Positions 40,406 to 49,486 of a stretch of 64,000 bases of DNA are shown here, in pieces (positions within the stretch are counted from its first letter, which is position 1; the number at the start of each line of letters is the position of its first letter). The position numbers were made by a program, and so were the translations under genes. This DNA comes from CBDCUE01 sp965222515 (lineage in GTDB: Bacteria > Pseudomonadota > Alphaproteobacteria > Rickettsiales > JABIRX01). Location: assembly GCA_965222515.1 (NCBI GenBank), contig CBDCUE010000017.1:115229-179228 (forward strand). Reading direction: 5' to 3'. The notes beneath the pieces were generated by a model. It was not told the DNA's origin. It was given only the letters and a program-made list of their open reading frames with translations, and did not search any database.

Positions 40406-42387
40406 CAAAAAAAATTAATATTTATGATGATTTAGCAAATCAGCCAAATGAAAAACTGCAAGAATTAAAAAAGTTATTTCCTAATTTTTTTGATATTGAT
40501 GGTAATTTAATTATTGAAGAAATGCAAAATTTTTGCAAAAATTATCAAGAAAAACCTGATTTAGAAAGGTTTACTTTTAATTGGGCAGGAAAAAACAAGG
40601 CTAAAGAAATTGCTTATGAAAATTATATAGATGGAACTTTGAAATTTGATCGAACAAGAAGCAAAAATTTTGAAAAAACAGAAAATTTAATTATAGAAGG
40701 TGATAATTTACAAGTTTTAAAATTGCTTAAAAACTCTTATAAAAGCAAAGTAAAATGTATTTATATTGACCCTCCATATAACACAGGTAATGATTTTGTT
40801 TATAATGATAAATTTGAATTAAATATAAGACAATATTTGATTGATACAGGAGAGATTGATGAAGAAACAGGAGAGAAATTAGCGGATTTTATTGAAAAAA
40901 CAGATGGTAAGAAACACTCAAAATGGCTTTCTTTTATGTTTCCTAGATTAATGATGGCAAGAGATCTTTTAACCGATGATGGGGTGATATTTATTTCTAT
41001 TGATGATAAAGAAGTTGCTCATCTAAAATTATTGATGAATGAGGTTTTTGGGGAAGACAACTTTATTGTTGAAGCTCCTACTATAATGAATTTAAAAGGG
41101 AATAATGATCAATATGCTTTTTCTGGAACACATGAATACACAGTTGTCTATTCAAAAAACAAAGAAATTAGCAAATTTCATGAATTTAATATTTGTCTAG
41201 ACGAAGCAAACTGGAAGGAAGATAAAAAAGGGTTCTATAAAAAAGGGAGTGGTTTATTGGCTACTTCTGAAGGTAAATATAGAGAAGACAGGCCTTATAT
41301 GTACTTTCCATTATTAATAATAAATAATAATATTAGTCTAATTAATATAGAAGAATATCATAAAATTTATGATAAAAAGAATAATGTTTTTAATGATATA
41401 TTTTTAAATGCTTTAAGAATAAAATATGAAAAACAAGGTTATTGTTTTTTATTGCCACACAACAAAAATAGTGAAAAATTAAGATGGACATGGGGGTATA
41501 ATGGAAAATTTAAAACAGATTTAGATGAAATTATTATTACCAATATAAAAAATAGCTTTAGTTTAAATAAAAAACAAAGACCTTCCATTGGAGATTTACC
41601 TACAAAGAAACCTAAAAGTGTTTTTTATAAACCTGAATATAGTAGTGGAAATGGAACAAATTTACTAAAAGAAATATTTAAAGGTAAGGTTTTTGATAAT
41701 CCAAAACCACTACAATTAGTAAAAGATTTTATAATTATTGGAACAGAAGGGAACGATTTAATCCTAGATTTTTTTGCAGGAAGTGGAACCACAGGTCAAG
41801 CGGTGATGGAATTAAATCAAGAAGAAATTGATGAGCAAGAAAAACAAGGTCTTTTTAAAGATGAAAATAAGAAAATTGGAGGAAGAAAATTTATTTTAGT
41901 GCAGTTACCTGAAGAAATAGATAAAAAAAAAGAGGCTTATAAGGCAGGGTATAAAAATATATCAGATATAACTATAGAAAGGGTAAAAAGGGCAGGGGAT
42001 AAATACAAAAATGTTGATAACGGGTTTAAAGTTTTACAATTAACTGATAATCCAGATAAAAAACAATTCTGGGATTTAGGGAATATTAATGATAATGAGT
42101 TTGTTTTTACTCACATTGCTTTATTTTATGGTTATGGCTTGAATTATAAGATAGAAAAAATATCACAAAAAAAAGAAATTTATATAATGAAAGCAGAATT
42201 TGATAAAACAAAAGATGCTATTATTATTTTAGAACAAATAGAGTTAACAATGAATGATGTTTTAGATTTAATAAATCAATATTCTAACAATAAGTATAAA
42301 TTTTTTGCTAATGATAAAGCATTAAATATTGAGCTTACTTATAATATTCTGCAACATTTCAAAGAAGATAATATAATAGTATTTTAA
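40402..42387 (+). CDS. mod: Type III DNA methyltransferase subunit (Mod)
   Basis: 661 residues of a beta-class N6-adenine methyltransferase. The catalytic motif DPPYNTGNDFVYND lies near residue 123 and the SAM-binding FAGSGTTGQAV near residue 460, in the beta-class order. The region between them is the target-recognition part. The N-terminal NWAGKNKAKEIAYENYIDGT and RSKNFEKTENLIIEGDNLQV are standard for Mod. The C-terminal ~100 residues are helical. It recognises the site, methylates it and recruits Res. No simple-sequence repeats that would suggest phase variation are visible in the gene. It is the last gene of the operon. Confidence 0.95.
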   Translation: MTKKINIYDDLANQPNEKLQELKKLFPNFFDIDGNLIIEEMQNFCKNYQEKPDLERFTFNWAGKNKAKEIAYENYIDGTLKFDRTRSKNFEKTENLIIEGDNLQVLKLLKNSYKSKVKCIYIDPPYNTGNDFVYNDKFELNIRQYLIDTGEIDEETGEKLADFIEKTDGKKHSKWLSFMFPRLMMARDLLTDDGVIFISIDDKEVAHLKLLMNEVFGEDNFIVEAPTIMNLKGNNDQYAFSGTHEYTVVYSKNKEISKFHEFNICLDEANWKEDKKGFYKKGSGLLATSEGKYREDRPYMYFPLLIINNNISLINIEEYHKIYDKKNNVFNDIFLNALRIKYEKQGYCFLLPHNKNSEKLRWTWGYNGKFKTDLDEIIITNIKNSFSLNKKQRPSIGDLPTKKPKSVFYKPEYSSGNGTNLLKEIFKGKVFDNPKPLQLVKDFIIIGTEGNDLILDFFAGSGTTGQAVMELNQEEIDEQEKQGLFKDENKKIGGRKFILVQLPEEIDKKKEAYKAGYKNISDITIERVKRAGDKYKNVDNGFKVLQLTDNPDKKQFWDLGNINDNEFVFTHIALFYGYGLNYKIEKISQKKEIYIMKAEFDKTKDAIIILEQIELTMNDVLDLINQYSNNKYKFFANDKALNIELTYNILQHFKEDNIIVF

Positions 42388-42412
42388 TATGAGTTGGATA
42401 AAAATTAAAGTT

Positions 42413-42571
42413 ATACTATTTTAGTTTTATAATTGACCTATAGCCTTCAATCTGCTCAGCATAAATTGCTTTTTTTAATAATCTGTTAGCTATGGCTAAC
42501 AGATTATTAAAAAAACAATTTCTACTAAACATCTTTTTGGCTATAGGTCAATTATAAAGCTAAAATAGTAT
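42413..42571. mobile_element. 159-bp nested palindrome (MITE-like)
   Basis: Outer arms of 33 bp (42413-42445 and 42539-42571) are complementary with one mismatch, core TTTATAATTGACCTATAGCC. Inside, a second hairpin (about 42466-42518) has a GCTAACAGATTATT arm. No open frame. It follows mod directly, so the inner stem with its T-run might also end that transcript. A stretch of nothing recognisable runs from 42572 to 42654. Confidence 0.75.
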
Positions 42572-42654
42572 TAATATAAAAGACCTTTTCTCTGAAAGAA
42601 TTATATGAATTAAATATTGATAATTTTTTTATAACCCTGTTGATAAAAACCCAC

Positions 42655-43631
42655 TTAAGATAAGATAGAAATTTTATTACCATCAAATTGTAGGTTGGTT
42701 TTTCTATCTTTTGCTAATAATAAAGGAGCATCTAAATCTACAAAATCTGCATTTTGAGCTAAAAAATATGCAGGTTTGATGCCAAGTGAGCTAGATATCA
42801 TACAGCCTATCATAATCTGTAAATTTAATTTTTTTGCCTCGTGATATAAGTTTATTGCTTCTGTTAAGCCTCCTGTTTTATCAAGTTTTATGTTTATCAT
42901 ATCATATTTTGATACAAGTTCTTTTAAATTAGAAGTAGTGTGAACAGATTCATCAGCACAAATTATAATGTCTGTTTTAATTTTTGTTAAAATAGCATCT
43001 TTTCCTGTTTTCAAAGGTTGCTCTATCATAAAAACATTATTTTCTTCAGCTATTTTTATTAAATTTTTTATATTTTTATCATTCCAAGATTCATTAGCAT
43101 CTAATACAATCTTTGCATGTAGACTTGCTTGTCTTACCGCCCTTATTCTTTCTATATCTAATTTATCTCCTGCTAATTTTATTTTTAAAATAGGATAGAT
43201 ATTTTTTATGGCTAATGTTTCTTCAAAAATCTCTGTTGGATTTCCAATAGAGATAGTATAAGCTGTTTCGATGCTTTTTTGGCTTAGGTAAATTTGCTAT
43301 TTGCCAAACTTCTTTATTTTGCTTTTTTGCTTTTAAATTCCATAAAGCTAAATCAATAGCATTTCTAGCTGCTCCTGCTGGTAATAGATTTTGTAAATCA
43401 TTAATAGTTGCTCCATTCTCAATTTTATCTTTTATACCCTCAATTTGCTTAATAACAGAACTATTAGTTTCATCATATCTATCATAAGGAAAAGATTCTC
43501 CCTCTCCAAAAAAACTTCTCTTCTTTTATTTTAACATAAATTACTTCAGAAAAATCTCTTGACCCATGAGCAATAGAAAAAGTCTTTTTTAAAGGAAAAA
43601 TATCTTTTTTAATTATAAGTTTTCTTTTCAT
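42655..43631 (-). pseudogene. dgcA: N-acetyl-D-glutamate racemase/dipeptide epimerase DgcA, two frameshifts
   Basis: An enolase-superfamily epimerase of the dipeptide-epimerase/DgcA group. The start at 43631 gives MKRKLIIKKDIFPLKKTF. The frame shifts near 43515, where a run of seven T needs to be six (coding FFGEGESFPYDRYDE), and again near 43279, where six A need to be five (LPKPKSIETAYTISIGNP). Removing both bases leaves exactly 325 codons ending at 42655. Past the shifts all family motifs remain: KIKLAGDK, VLDANESW, MIEQP, CADESVH, KLDKTGGL and GCMISSS. The start overlaps the dgcN stop in a TAATG. The lesions could be decay, sequencing errors at runs, or be read through by slippage. Confidence 0.85.
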
Positions 43632-44651
43632 TAGATAATATTTTTAATTATTTCTGCTACTCCATCCTTTGTAGGATCAATTACTGGTAGATTTAATTTT
43701 TTTTGCAGATTTTTTTTATATTCTTGCCATTCATTCTCATCTAGTTTAGAAGAATTTATACTAACACCTATAAATTTAATTTTAGGATTGGTAAGTTTTG
43801 CCATTTGTAAATTAGTATCAATTACATTCTGTAAATCAGGAATTTTATATCTACCATCCAAATGCCTCATATATTCTCTTGTTGGTTCATGACATAATAT
43901 TAAATAATCAGCAGCCGATCCATGTAGCAATCCTAAAGAAAACTCCTGCATAAGAAGGATGAAATAATGACCCTTGTCCTTCTATTACATCATAATGATC
44001 AGGATCATTATCAGGACTTATCATCTCGGTAGCTCCTGAAATAAAATCAGCAGGCACAGCATCAATAGGAACTCCTGCTCCTGCAATCAAAATACCAGTC
44101 TGTCCTGTTGCTCTAAAAGATGCTTTTTTTCCTTCTTTTTTTAATCCTTCTGTAACATAAAGTGCAGTGTACATTTTTCCAACTGAACAATCACTACCAA
44201 TGCTTAGAATTCTCTTGCCTGCTCTTTTCCCTCCTGTGCCAATCGGTAATTTGTCAAAATAATGTCTAACATCAATTAAATTTACTTTATGCTTTTTTGC
44301 ATATTCTTTGATACCTGCAAGATCTTCTAATCTTATATGCATACCATTTGCAATATCATAACCCAAGGCAATTGCTTTTTTTATAGTTGATAACCAATTA
44401 TCTGGAATAAAACCTCCTAAATTCACACAAGCTAAAACTAAAGTTTTTGCACCATTTTTTTTTGCTTCTTCCAAAGATAATTCGTGGCAACCATCTATAA
44501 CAAAATTATTATCTGCTGTTTTATTGTAGCCTACAACATTTTCTGCTGCAAAATCAGCAATTCCTCTTGCCATTTTATTAGCAGTGTCGTCATTTACATC
44601 TCCAATAAATAATAAATAAGGTTTTTTTATAGTTAAAGTAGTTTTTGACAT
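43631..44651 (-). pseudogene. dgcN: DUF1611 protein DgcN (D-glutamate N-acetyltransferase-like), one frameshift
   Basis: A DUF1611 family gene. The N-terminal part (44651-43908) has KKPYLLFIGDVNDDTANKMA, DVRHYFDKLPIGTGGKRAGK, ILSIGSDCSVGKMYTALYVT with a P-loop-like segment and IAGAGVPIDAVPADFISGA. The frame breaks near 43934, where four T replace three (expected HPSYAGVSLGLLHGSAADYL), and continues to 43631 with LILCHEPTREYMR and IGVSINSSKLDENEW. Taking out one base gives 340 codons. DgcN and DgcA act together in converting D-glutamate to L-glutamate through the N-acetyl form in marine bacteria. Here both genes are frameshifted and coupled. Confidence 0.85.
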
Positions 44652-44670
44652 AGCTTTCTATAAAATAATA

Positions 44671-45351
44671 TTAGTTTATGAATGCAGAAAGATTACCATC
44701 TTTAGCACTAATTTTAAATCCATATATTTCTGCAAGAATTTTTCCTGCTAAAATATCTGAATATCTATTAAATTTTGTCTCAATAAAATCAACCTTTCCG
44801 CTGGCTAAATAACATAGCTCTAAAGATGGGCATTTTAGATTAATAGTATTTTTTGTTGTTTTTTTAGCTGGATATATTTTTTCTTTTCCTAAAAAAATTT
44901 GCTTAGATTTATTATCTGCTCCTCCAGCATACCAATAAAACAAATCTAAAATAGGATTAAAAACTGTAGCTGCATAAGTTTCCTTTATATCATAAGTTTT
45001 TATATCATTAAATTTTGCAATTATGATATTTAAAGTAAAAAATGGAATAGAACGATAAAGATTTTCCATTCCATCAAAACTATTCACAACTATATAAATG
45101 TTATTTTTTTTAGATGGGTAAATAATTTTATCATTATAAACAAAACCAAATTCTGGTAAAAATTTCTGAAAATCTTGAATTAACTTTCTCTCCATTATAT
45201 CCACTAATTTATTAGCATAATTTTCTACTGAGCTTCTACTTGATTGAAGCATTTCTAACTCTCTATAATCTCTAATTATTTGAGATTCATTATAAGCTAA
45301 AACATTAAAAATAACATTGATGAATTTAGGATAATTATATCTATTTAACAT
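44671..45351 (-). CDS. Inositol-monophosphatase-like protein with degenerate active site
   Basis: 226 residues with the inositol monophosphatase/SuhB fold. The metal-binding motif that is normally DPxDGTxNF reads NSFDGMENLYRSIPFF, so the first aspartate and the threonine are lost, while hydrophobic positions around it are kept (YIVVNSFDGM). The second motif, normally WDxAAG, reads YSDILAGKILAEIYG. The GGADNKS stretch replaces the usual substrate region. The frame is open and complete, so it is under some constraint, but phosphatase activity is unlikely. It lies 19 bases upstream of dgcN and 47 bases after efp, with a shared leader motif before its start. Confidence 0.8.
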   Translation of the reverse strand: MLNRYNYPKFINVIFNVLAYNESQIIRDYRELEMLQSSRSSVENYANKLVDIMERKLIQDFQKFLPEFGFVYNDKIIYPSKKNNIYIVVNSFDGMENLYRSIPFFTLNIIIAKFNDIKTYDIKETYAATVFNPILDLFYWYAGGADNKSKQIFLGKEKIYPAKKTTKNTINLKCPSLELCYLASGKVDFIETKFNRYSDILAGKILAEIYGFKISAKDGNLSAFIN

Positions 45352-45359
45352 ATTTTTTT

Positions 45360-45374
45360 AAGTTAAGGTTGTTA
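45360..45374 (-). promoter_or_regulatory. Shared leader motif, copy 1
   Basis: On the minus strand TAACAACCTTAACTT followed by an A-run stands 8 bases before the phosphatase-like start. The same block precedes efp and miaA. Similar bases continue upstream in all three copies (a TG-C-CC block). Confidence 0.6.
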
Positions 45375-45398
45375 GTGCAGTGTGGGCATCTAATTATA

Positions 45399-45962
45399 CT
45401 ATTTTACTCTTTCAACATAGCTCAAATCATCTGATTTTATAATTACCTTATCTTCAGCATTGATGAATTGAGGAACCATAATGTTAGTACCATTAGTCAA
45501 TGTTGCAGGTTTGTAAGATGATGTTGCTGTTTGTCCTTTAATAGCAGCATCTGTTTGATCAATTTGAACAGTAAGATTTTCTGGTAATTCAATTGAAATA
45601 ATTCTGCCTTCATAATCTTGAGCCAATATTCTCATTTCTTCATCAAGAAACAAAGCTTGCTCTTCTGCAACAACATCTCTTGATAATTCAATTTGTTCGT
45701 AAGTCTGATTATTCATAAAATGAAAATTCTGACCATCATCATATAAAAATTGCAATTCAATTTTTTCCAAAAATACTTTCTCAATTTTATCTTCAGATCT
45801 AAACCTCTCATTATATTTGGTATTAGACAAAATATCTGTTAATTCCATCTGCACAAAAGCTCCACCTTTTCCAGGTTGAGTATGAGATCTCTTTCCCACC
45901 ACACACAATTTATTATTAAATTTTATAATATTTCCAATTTTCACCGAATTTGCATTTATCAT
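45399..45962 (-). CDS. efp: Translation elongation factor P
   Basis: 187 residues, the normal length. Three beta-barrel domains are seen: residues 1-65 with SHTQPGKGGAFVQMELTDI, where the lysine of PGKGG near residue 32 is the usual modification site; the central OB domain; and the C-terminal OB domain with DQTDAAIKGQTATSSYKPAT and NGTNIMVPQFI. It relieves ribosome stalling at proline runs. No epmA/epmB-type modifier or deoxyhypusine enzyme is seen in the window. A leader motif shared with two other genes lies before its start. Confidence 0.97.
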   Translation of the reverse strand: MINANSVKIGNIIKFNNKLCVVGKRSHTQPGKGGAFVQMELTDILSNTKYNERFRSEDKIEKVFLEKIELQFLYDDGQNFHFMNNQTYEQIELSRDVVAEEQALFLDEEMRILAQDYEGRIISIELPENLTVQIDQTDAAIKGQTATSSYKPATLTNGTNIMVPQFINAEDKVIIKSDDLSYVERVK

Positions 45963-45976
45963 GTTTTTATTTTTTT

Positions 45977-45990
45977 AGTTAAGGTTGTTA
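45977..45990 (-). promoter_or_regulatory. Shared leader motif, copy 2
   Basis: On the minus strand TAACAACCTTAACT and an A-run, 14 bases before the efp start. It also shares ACTGTA-like bases upstream with copy 1 and TTTACAC-complement bases with copy 3. The 45991-46127 stretch upstream shows nothing else. Confidence 0.6.
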
Positions 45991-46127
45991 ATACAGTTTG
46001 GTAATGTTTTTAGCATTTACACAGGAACTACATAATCTTTTCAACAGAGTGTTATACAAGATAACAATGTGAGGTGCTTTTGTAAGAATAATATATACAA
46101 AATGTTTTTAGTATATCTTCTAAATAA

Positions 46128-47259
46128 TTATTCTCCATCTAATTCTTTTAACTTTTCAAAATCATCTGTAAAAATTTTATTTATTATTTCTTTTTTTGAT
46201 CTTCTGTAAAAGGTTTATTATTAGTCTTAATTCCTGCTATTTCTGTATATTCTTTATTAAAATTAAAAATAATATCTATATGAAAATTTCTAATTTTATT
46301 TAATTTCTTTTGATAATTTTTAAAAAGATAAGATATTATTATTTTTTATTTTTGTAAGATTATTTTTGTTTCTTTGCCATATGTCAAATTCTTTATCAAC
46401 ATCATCATAATCTCTAATATTCTCCCCCTTAGATGCTTTTAAATATAATTTTACTGACCATTCTAAGCTTCTTTCTAAAAAATTTTGCAAATAAGATAAA
46501 TTTTTTTCTTGAGACTTATCAGCTTTTTGTAAACAAGTAAAATATTCTTCTTTATCTTTAAATTTTATAATAAGAGGTGGTAAATTTTGTTTTAATAATA
46601 CATAGTTAATTAAAATTCTTCCTATTCTACCATTCCCATCATCAAAAGGATGGATCATAATAAAATCATAATGTATTTTAGCTAAATTATAAAATAAATT
46701 CTCTTCATTCGAAGCATTGTCATTAATAAAATCTAATAATTTTTTCATTTTTACTAGAACATCCTGAGGCTCTAAAAACTTAAAAATTTCTCCAGTTGTA
46801 GTTCTAACATGGTTTTGTAATTTTTTATACACTCCTAGAATTATTATTTTTTGAGTTTTTTATCATTAAGTGTAATTGCTTCTTTATAAAAAGGCTCTTT
46901 TAATAGAATTTTATTAAAGTCCCTAATATCAACTTCACTTAATACTCTATTTTCTTGTACTAACTTTCTTAAATATAAAATTAATACCTTGTGAGCTAGC
47001 ATTTCTTGATAATTATGACTTGTATGATCACCTATATGTTTGTCGTGCAAAAACAACATTTCTGTTTCTCCGTAAGTAAGAGTGTTACCCTCAATATGAT
47101 TTGAATGATAACTCCATTCTAAATTATATTTTTGCCATAATTCTTCTTCTTGGCTTTTTGTTAATTTAGCTTTTTTGATTTTTTATAACAAATCCTGCAT
47201 ATTTTTTATCAATCTCTCAAAAGATCATTTATTGAAGTTTTTGCTCTAGTTTTTTTCAT
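46128..47259 (-). pseudogene. Fic-family AMP-transferase, pseudogene with several frameshifts
   Basis: The pieces together rebuild a Fic protein. The start is probably at 47259 ([15 protein letters not shown]), overlapping the end of dapD. Next come the inhibitory motif SNHIEGN (class II, N-terminal helix) near 47085, HKVLILYLRKLVQENR, VYKKLQNHVRTTTGEIF and the catalytic HPFDDGNGRIGR near 46650. The C-terminal piece ends at 46128. At least four frame breaks are present (near 47235, 47185, 46865 and 46325, with another near 46190), mostly single extra bases in A or T runs. All conserved motifs are still readable, so loss is recent or the reads are faulty. Intact Fic proteins AMPylate target proteins. 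Confidence 0.85.
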
Positions 47260-48046
47260 CTACTTGCTTGATTATCACCGCACAATAAAGAGCAGGTTTT
47301 GTTGGATCAGAATTAGGTAATGAACCAGGGACTACCACAGAATATGGTGGAACTTCACCGTAAATTATTTTCCCTGTGTCTCTATGAACTATTTTAGTTG
47401 ATTGACCAATAAAAACTCCCATAGAAATAACTGATCCTTCTCCTATTTTTACCCCTTCGACTATTTCTGATCTTGCTCCTATAAAACAATTATCTTCTAC
47501 GATTACAGGATCTGCTTGCAATGGTTCTAAAACTCCACCAATTCCTGCTCCTCCAGAAATATGACAATTTTTACCAATTTGAGCACAAGAACCAACAGTA
47601 GCCCAACTGTCAATCATAGTCCCTTCATCAATATAAGCCCCCAAATTAACAAAACTAGGCATTAAAACTACATTTTTACCAATATATGATCCATATCTAA
47701 CCACAGATCCTGGTACTGACCTAAAGCCAGCTTTTTTATATTGCTCTTCTGTCCAATTAGTGAATTTTGATGGAACTTTGTCATACCAGCTAGAAATTCC
47801 TCCTTTCTCATACGGAGAACCATAATATAATTTCATTTCATTTGTTCTAAAAGACAAAAGAATTGTTTTTTTTATCCATTGATTAACTTGCCATCCATTT
47901 TTAATAGTTTTGTTTGCAACCCTAATGCTTCCCTTGTCAATTTCTGCAAGTGTTTTTGCCACATCTTGCTTTATTTTGTTATTAGAAAAATCTAAATTAT
48001 CTCTATTTTTCCAATAATTATTAATTTTATCTTCAAAATTGTTCAT
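47246..48046 (-). CDS. dapD: Tetrahydrodipicolinate N-succinyltransferase
   Basis: 266 residues of the succinylase branch of lysine and diaminopimelate synthesis. The N-terminal helical domain ([20 protein letters not shown]) leads to a left-handed beta-helix with [40 protein letters not shown] and [20 protein letters not shown]. All acyl-CoA contact regions look intact. It supplies diaminopimelate for peptidoglycan, in line with PBP2 and MreD in the window. The gene is monocistronic here, divergent from the zinc-ribbon gene at 48106; its last codons overlap the decayed fic start. Confidence 0.96.
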   Translation of the reverse strand: MNNFEDKINNYWKNRDNLDFSNNKIKQDVAKTLAEIDKGSIRVANKTIKNGWQVNQWIKKTILLSFRTNEMKLYYGSPYEKGGISSWYDKVPSKFTNWTEEQYKKAGFRSVPGSVVRYGSYIGKNVVLMPSFVNLGAYIDEGTMIDSWATVGSCAQIGKNCHISGGAGIGGVLEPLQADPVIVEDNCFIGARSEIVEGVKIGEGSVISMGVFIGQSTKIVHRDTGKIIYGEVPPYSVVVPGSLPNSDPTKPALYCAVIIKQVDEKN

Positions 48047-48105
48047 TTGCTGTTATTAATGTAAATTAATTTAAAAAAAGCTAGAATAATTATTAATAAT
48101 AAAAT

Positions 48106-48798
48106 ATGCAAGTAGTAAGTTGTTCAAAATGTAGAACTAGATTTGAAATAACTAATAAAGAATTTATAGATGTTAGTGACAGAGTGCTAAAATGTAGTAA
48201 TTGTGGTCATATGTGGTTAGGGTTTGAAGTTTTAGAAAAGAATAAGAAACTAGATTATAGGCAAGAAACTATAAATTTAGAAAGTAAATCACTAGAGGAA
48301 AGCACAACTTTAATGCTAAAAAACATAGTTGGTCCTAGGAAGAGATATATTGGAGGAGGGGGGTATAGTATTAATATCATATTAAAAATCATTCTTTTTG
48401 TGCTGTTATTTTTGAATTTAATAAGTTTTATCATTTTAAAAAGTAATTCTATAGCAAAAAACCTTCCTTTTTTATCTTTTTTAGTTTTTAAATTAAGTGA
48501 TAGTAGAAGCTTTATTATAATAGATCCTAAGATAAAAAGTATATCAAAAAATAATCCCTTGTTTTTTTCCTTTTATATATTAAATAATGGTAATGTAGAT
48601 TTATTTATCCCTGATGTTAGAATCCAGTTTTTGGATAAAAATAATATGGTAATAAAAAGCATTGTGCATAAATTACCAAAAAAATTGCTAAAAACTAATG
48701 AGAAAAGTTTAGTTTCTAATAGGATGGTTAGCTACCCTAAAAATGCTAATAAAATTTCAATTGAAATAGGCAATCACTCAAATTTTATGTTTAAATAA
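48106..48798 (+). CDS. Zinc-ribbon (MJ0042-type) membrane protein
   Basis: 230 residues. The N-terminus has two CxxC pairs (VVSCSKCRTRFEI and LKCSNCGHMWLGF), the MJ0042-type zinc ribbon typical of alphaproteobacterial membrane proteins. A single membrane helix follows at residues ~88-106, then a ~120-residue periplasmic part with a DUF3426-like pattern (FSFYILNNGNVDLFIPDVRI). In related genomes such genes lie beside ftsE/ftsX or cell-division genes. Here the next genes are pgeF and cmk (4 and 9 bases apart), so the unit includes rather general functions. Molecular role unknown. Confidence 0.78.
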   Translation: MQVVSCSKCRTRFEITNKEFIDVSDRVLKCSNCGHMWLGFEVLEKNKKLDYRQETINLESKSLEESTTLMLKNIVGPRKRYIGGGGYSINIILKIILFVLLFLNLISFIILKSNSIAKNLPFLSFLVFKLSDSRSFIIIDPKIKSISKNNPLFFSFYILNNGNVDLFIPDVRIQFLDKNNMVIKSIVHKLPKKLLKTNEKSLVSNRMVSYPKNANKISIEIGNHSNFMFK

Positions 48799-48802
48799 GC
48801 TT

Positions 48803-49477
48803 ATGTTAATAACTAGTGATTTACTACAAAAGTTTTCTAATTTAAAACATGGTTTTGCAACAAAAAAAACAAAAGATTGGGAACATCCAGAAAACTTTGC
48901 ACAGAAAAATATTTGTTTGAAGCAGATTCATTCCAACAAAATAATAATTTTAGATAAAAACAGTCTATTAAAATCTAATTATTATCAAGCAGATGGCATA
49001 ATTACCAATTTGAAAAACATTGCAATTTCTGTATTTACAGCAGATTGTCTGCCTATTTTAATTTATGCTAGCGATATAAAATATATTTCCGTTATCCATT
49101 CTGGTTGGAAGGGATCTTTTTTGGGTATTGCTCCTAATGCTATTGAAAAATTAAAAAAACTAGGAGCAAAAGTAGAAAATATAAGCATTGCTATAATGCC
49201 CTCAATTGTTCAAGATTCTTATCAAATAGATCATAGTTTCTATCAAAAATTTATTGGACAAAGCTTTTTGAATCAAAGTTTTTTTAAAAAAATAGATGAT
49301 TCTTATTATTTTGATTTAAGAGCTTATGTTAAATCCCAACTCAAAGAAATTAAAAAACTAGATGATATTTCTTTTGATACTTATAAAAATGGTGAATTAT
49401 TTTATTCTTACAGAAGAAAAACTCACAGAAAGAAAAAAGAGCAGGGCAGGCACATCTCTTTTATGATTTTAAATTAA
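48803..49477 (+). CDS. pgeF: Multicopper-oxidase-like purine/peptidoglycan editing protein (YfiH/PgeF family)
   Basis: 224 residues, slightly short for the family (~240-260). Key segments are LKHGFATKKTKDWEHP, CLKQIHSNKIIIL, FTADCLPILIYAS with the conserved cysteine, VIHSGWKGSFLGIA with the conserved histidine, and a C-terminal FYSYRRKTHRKKKEQGRH. The conserved Cys/His set of the family is present. YfiH proteins were first called laccases; they are now linked to editing of peptidoglycan precursors and to purine-nucleoside cleavage. It sits 4 bases after the zinc-ribbon gene and 9 bases before cmk. Confidence 0.9.
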   Translation: MLITSDLLQKFSNLKHGFATKKTKDWEHPENFAQKNICLKQIHSNKIIILDKNSLLKSNYYQADGIITNLKNIAISVFTADCLPILIYASDIKYISVIHSGWKGSFLGIAPNAIEKLKKLGAKVENISIAIMPSIVQDSYQIDHSFYQKFIGQSFLNQSFFKKIDDSYYFDLRAYVKSQLKEIKKLDDISFDTYKNGELFYSYRRKTHRKKKEQGRHISFMILN

Positions 49478-49486
49478 TAAAAATAT

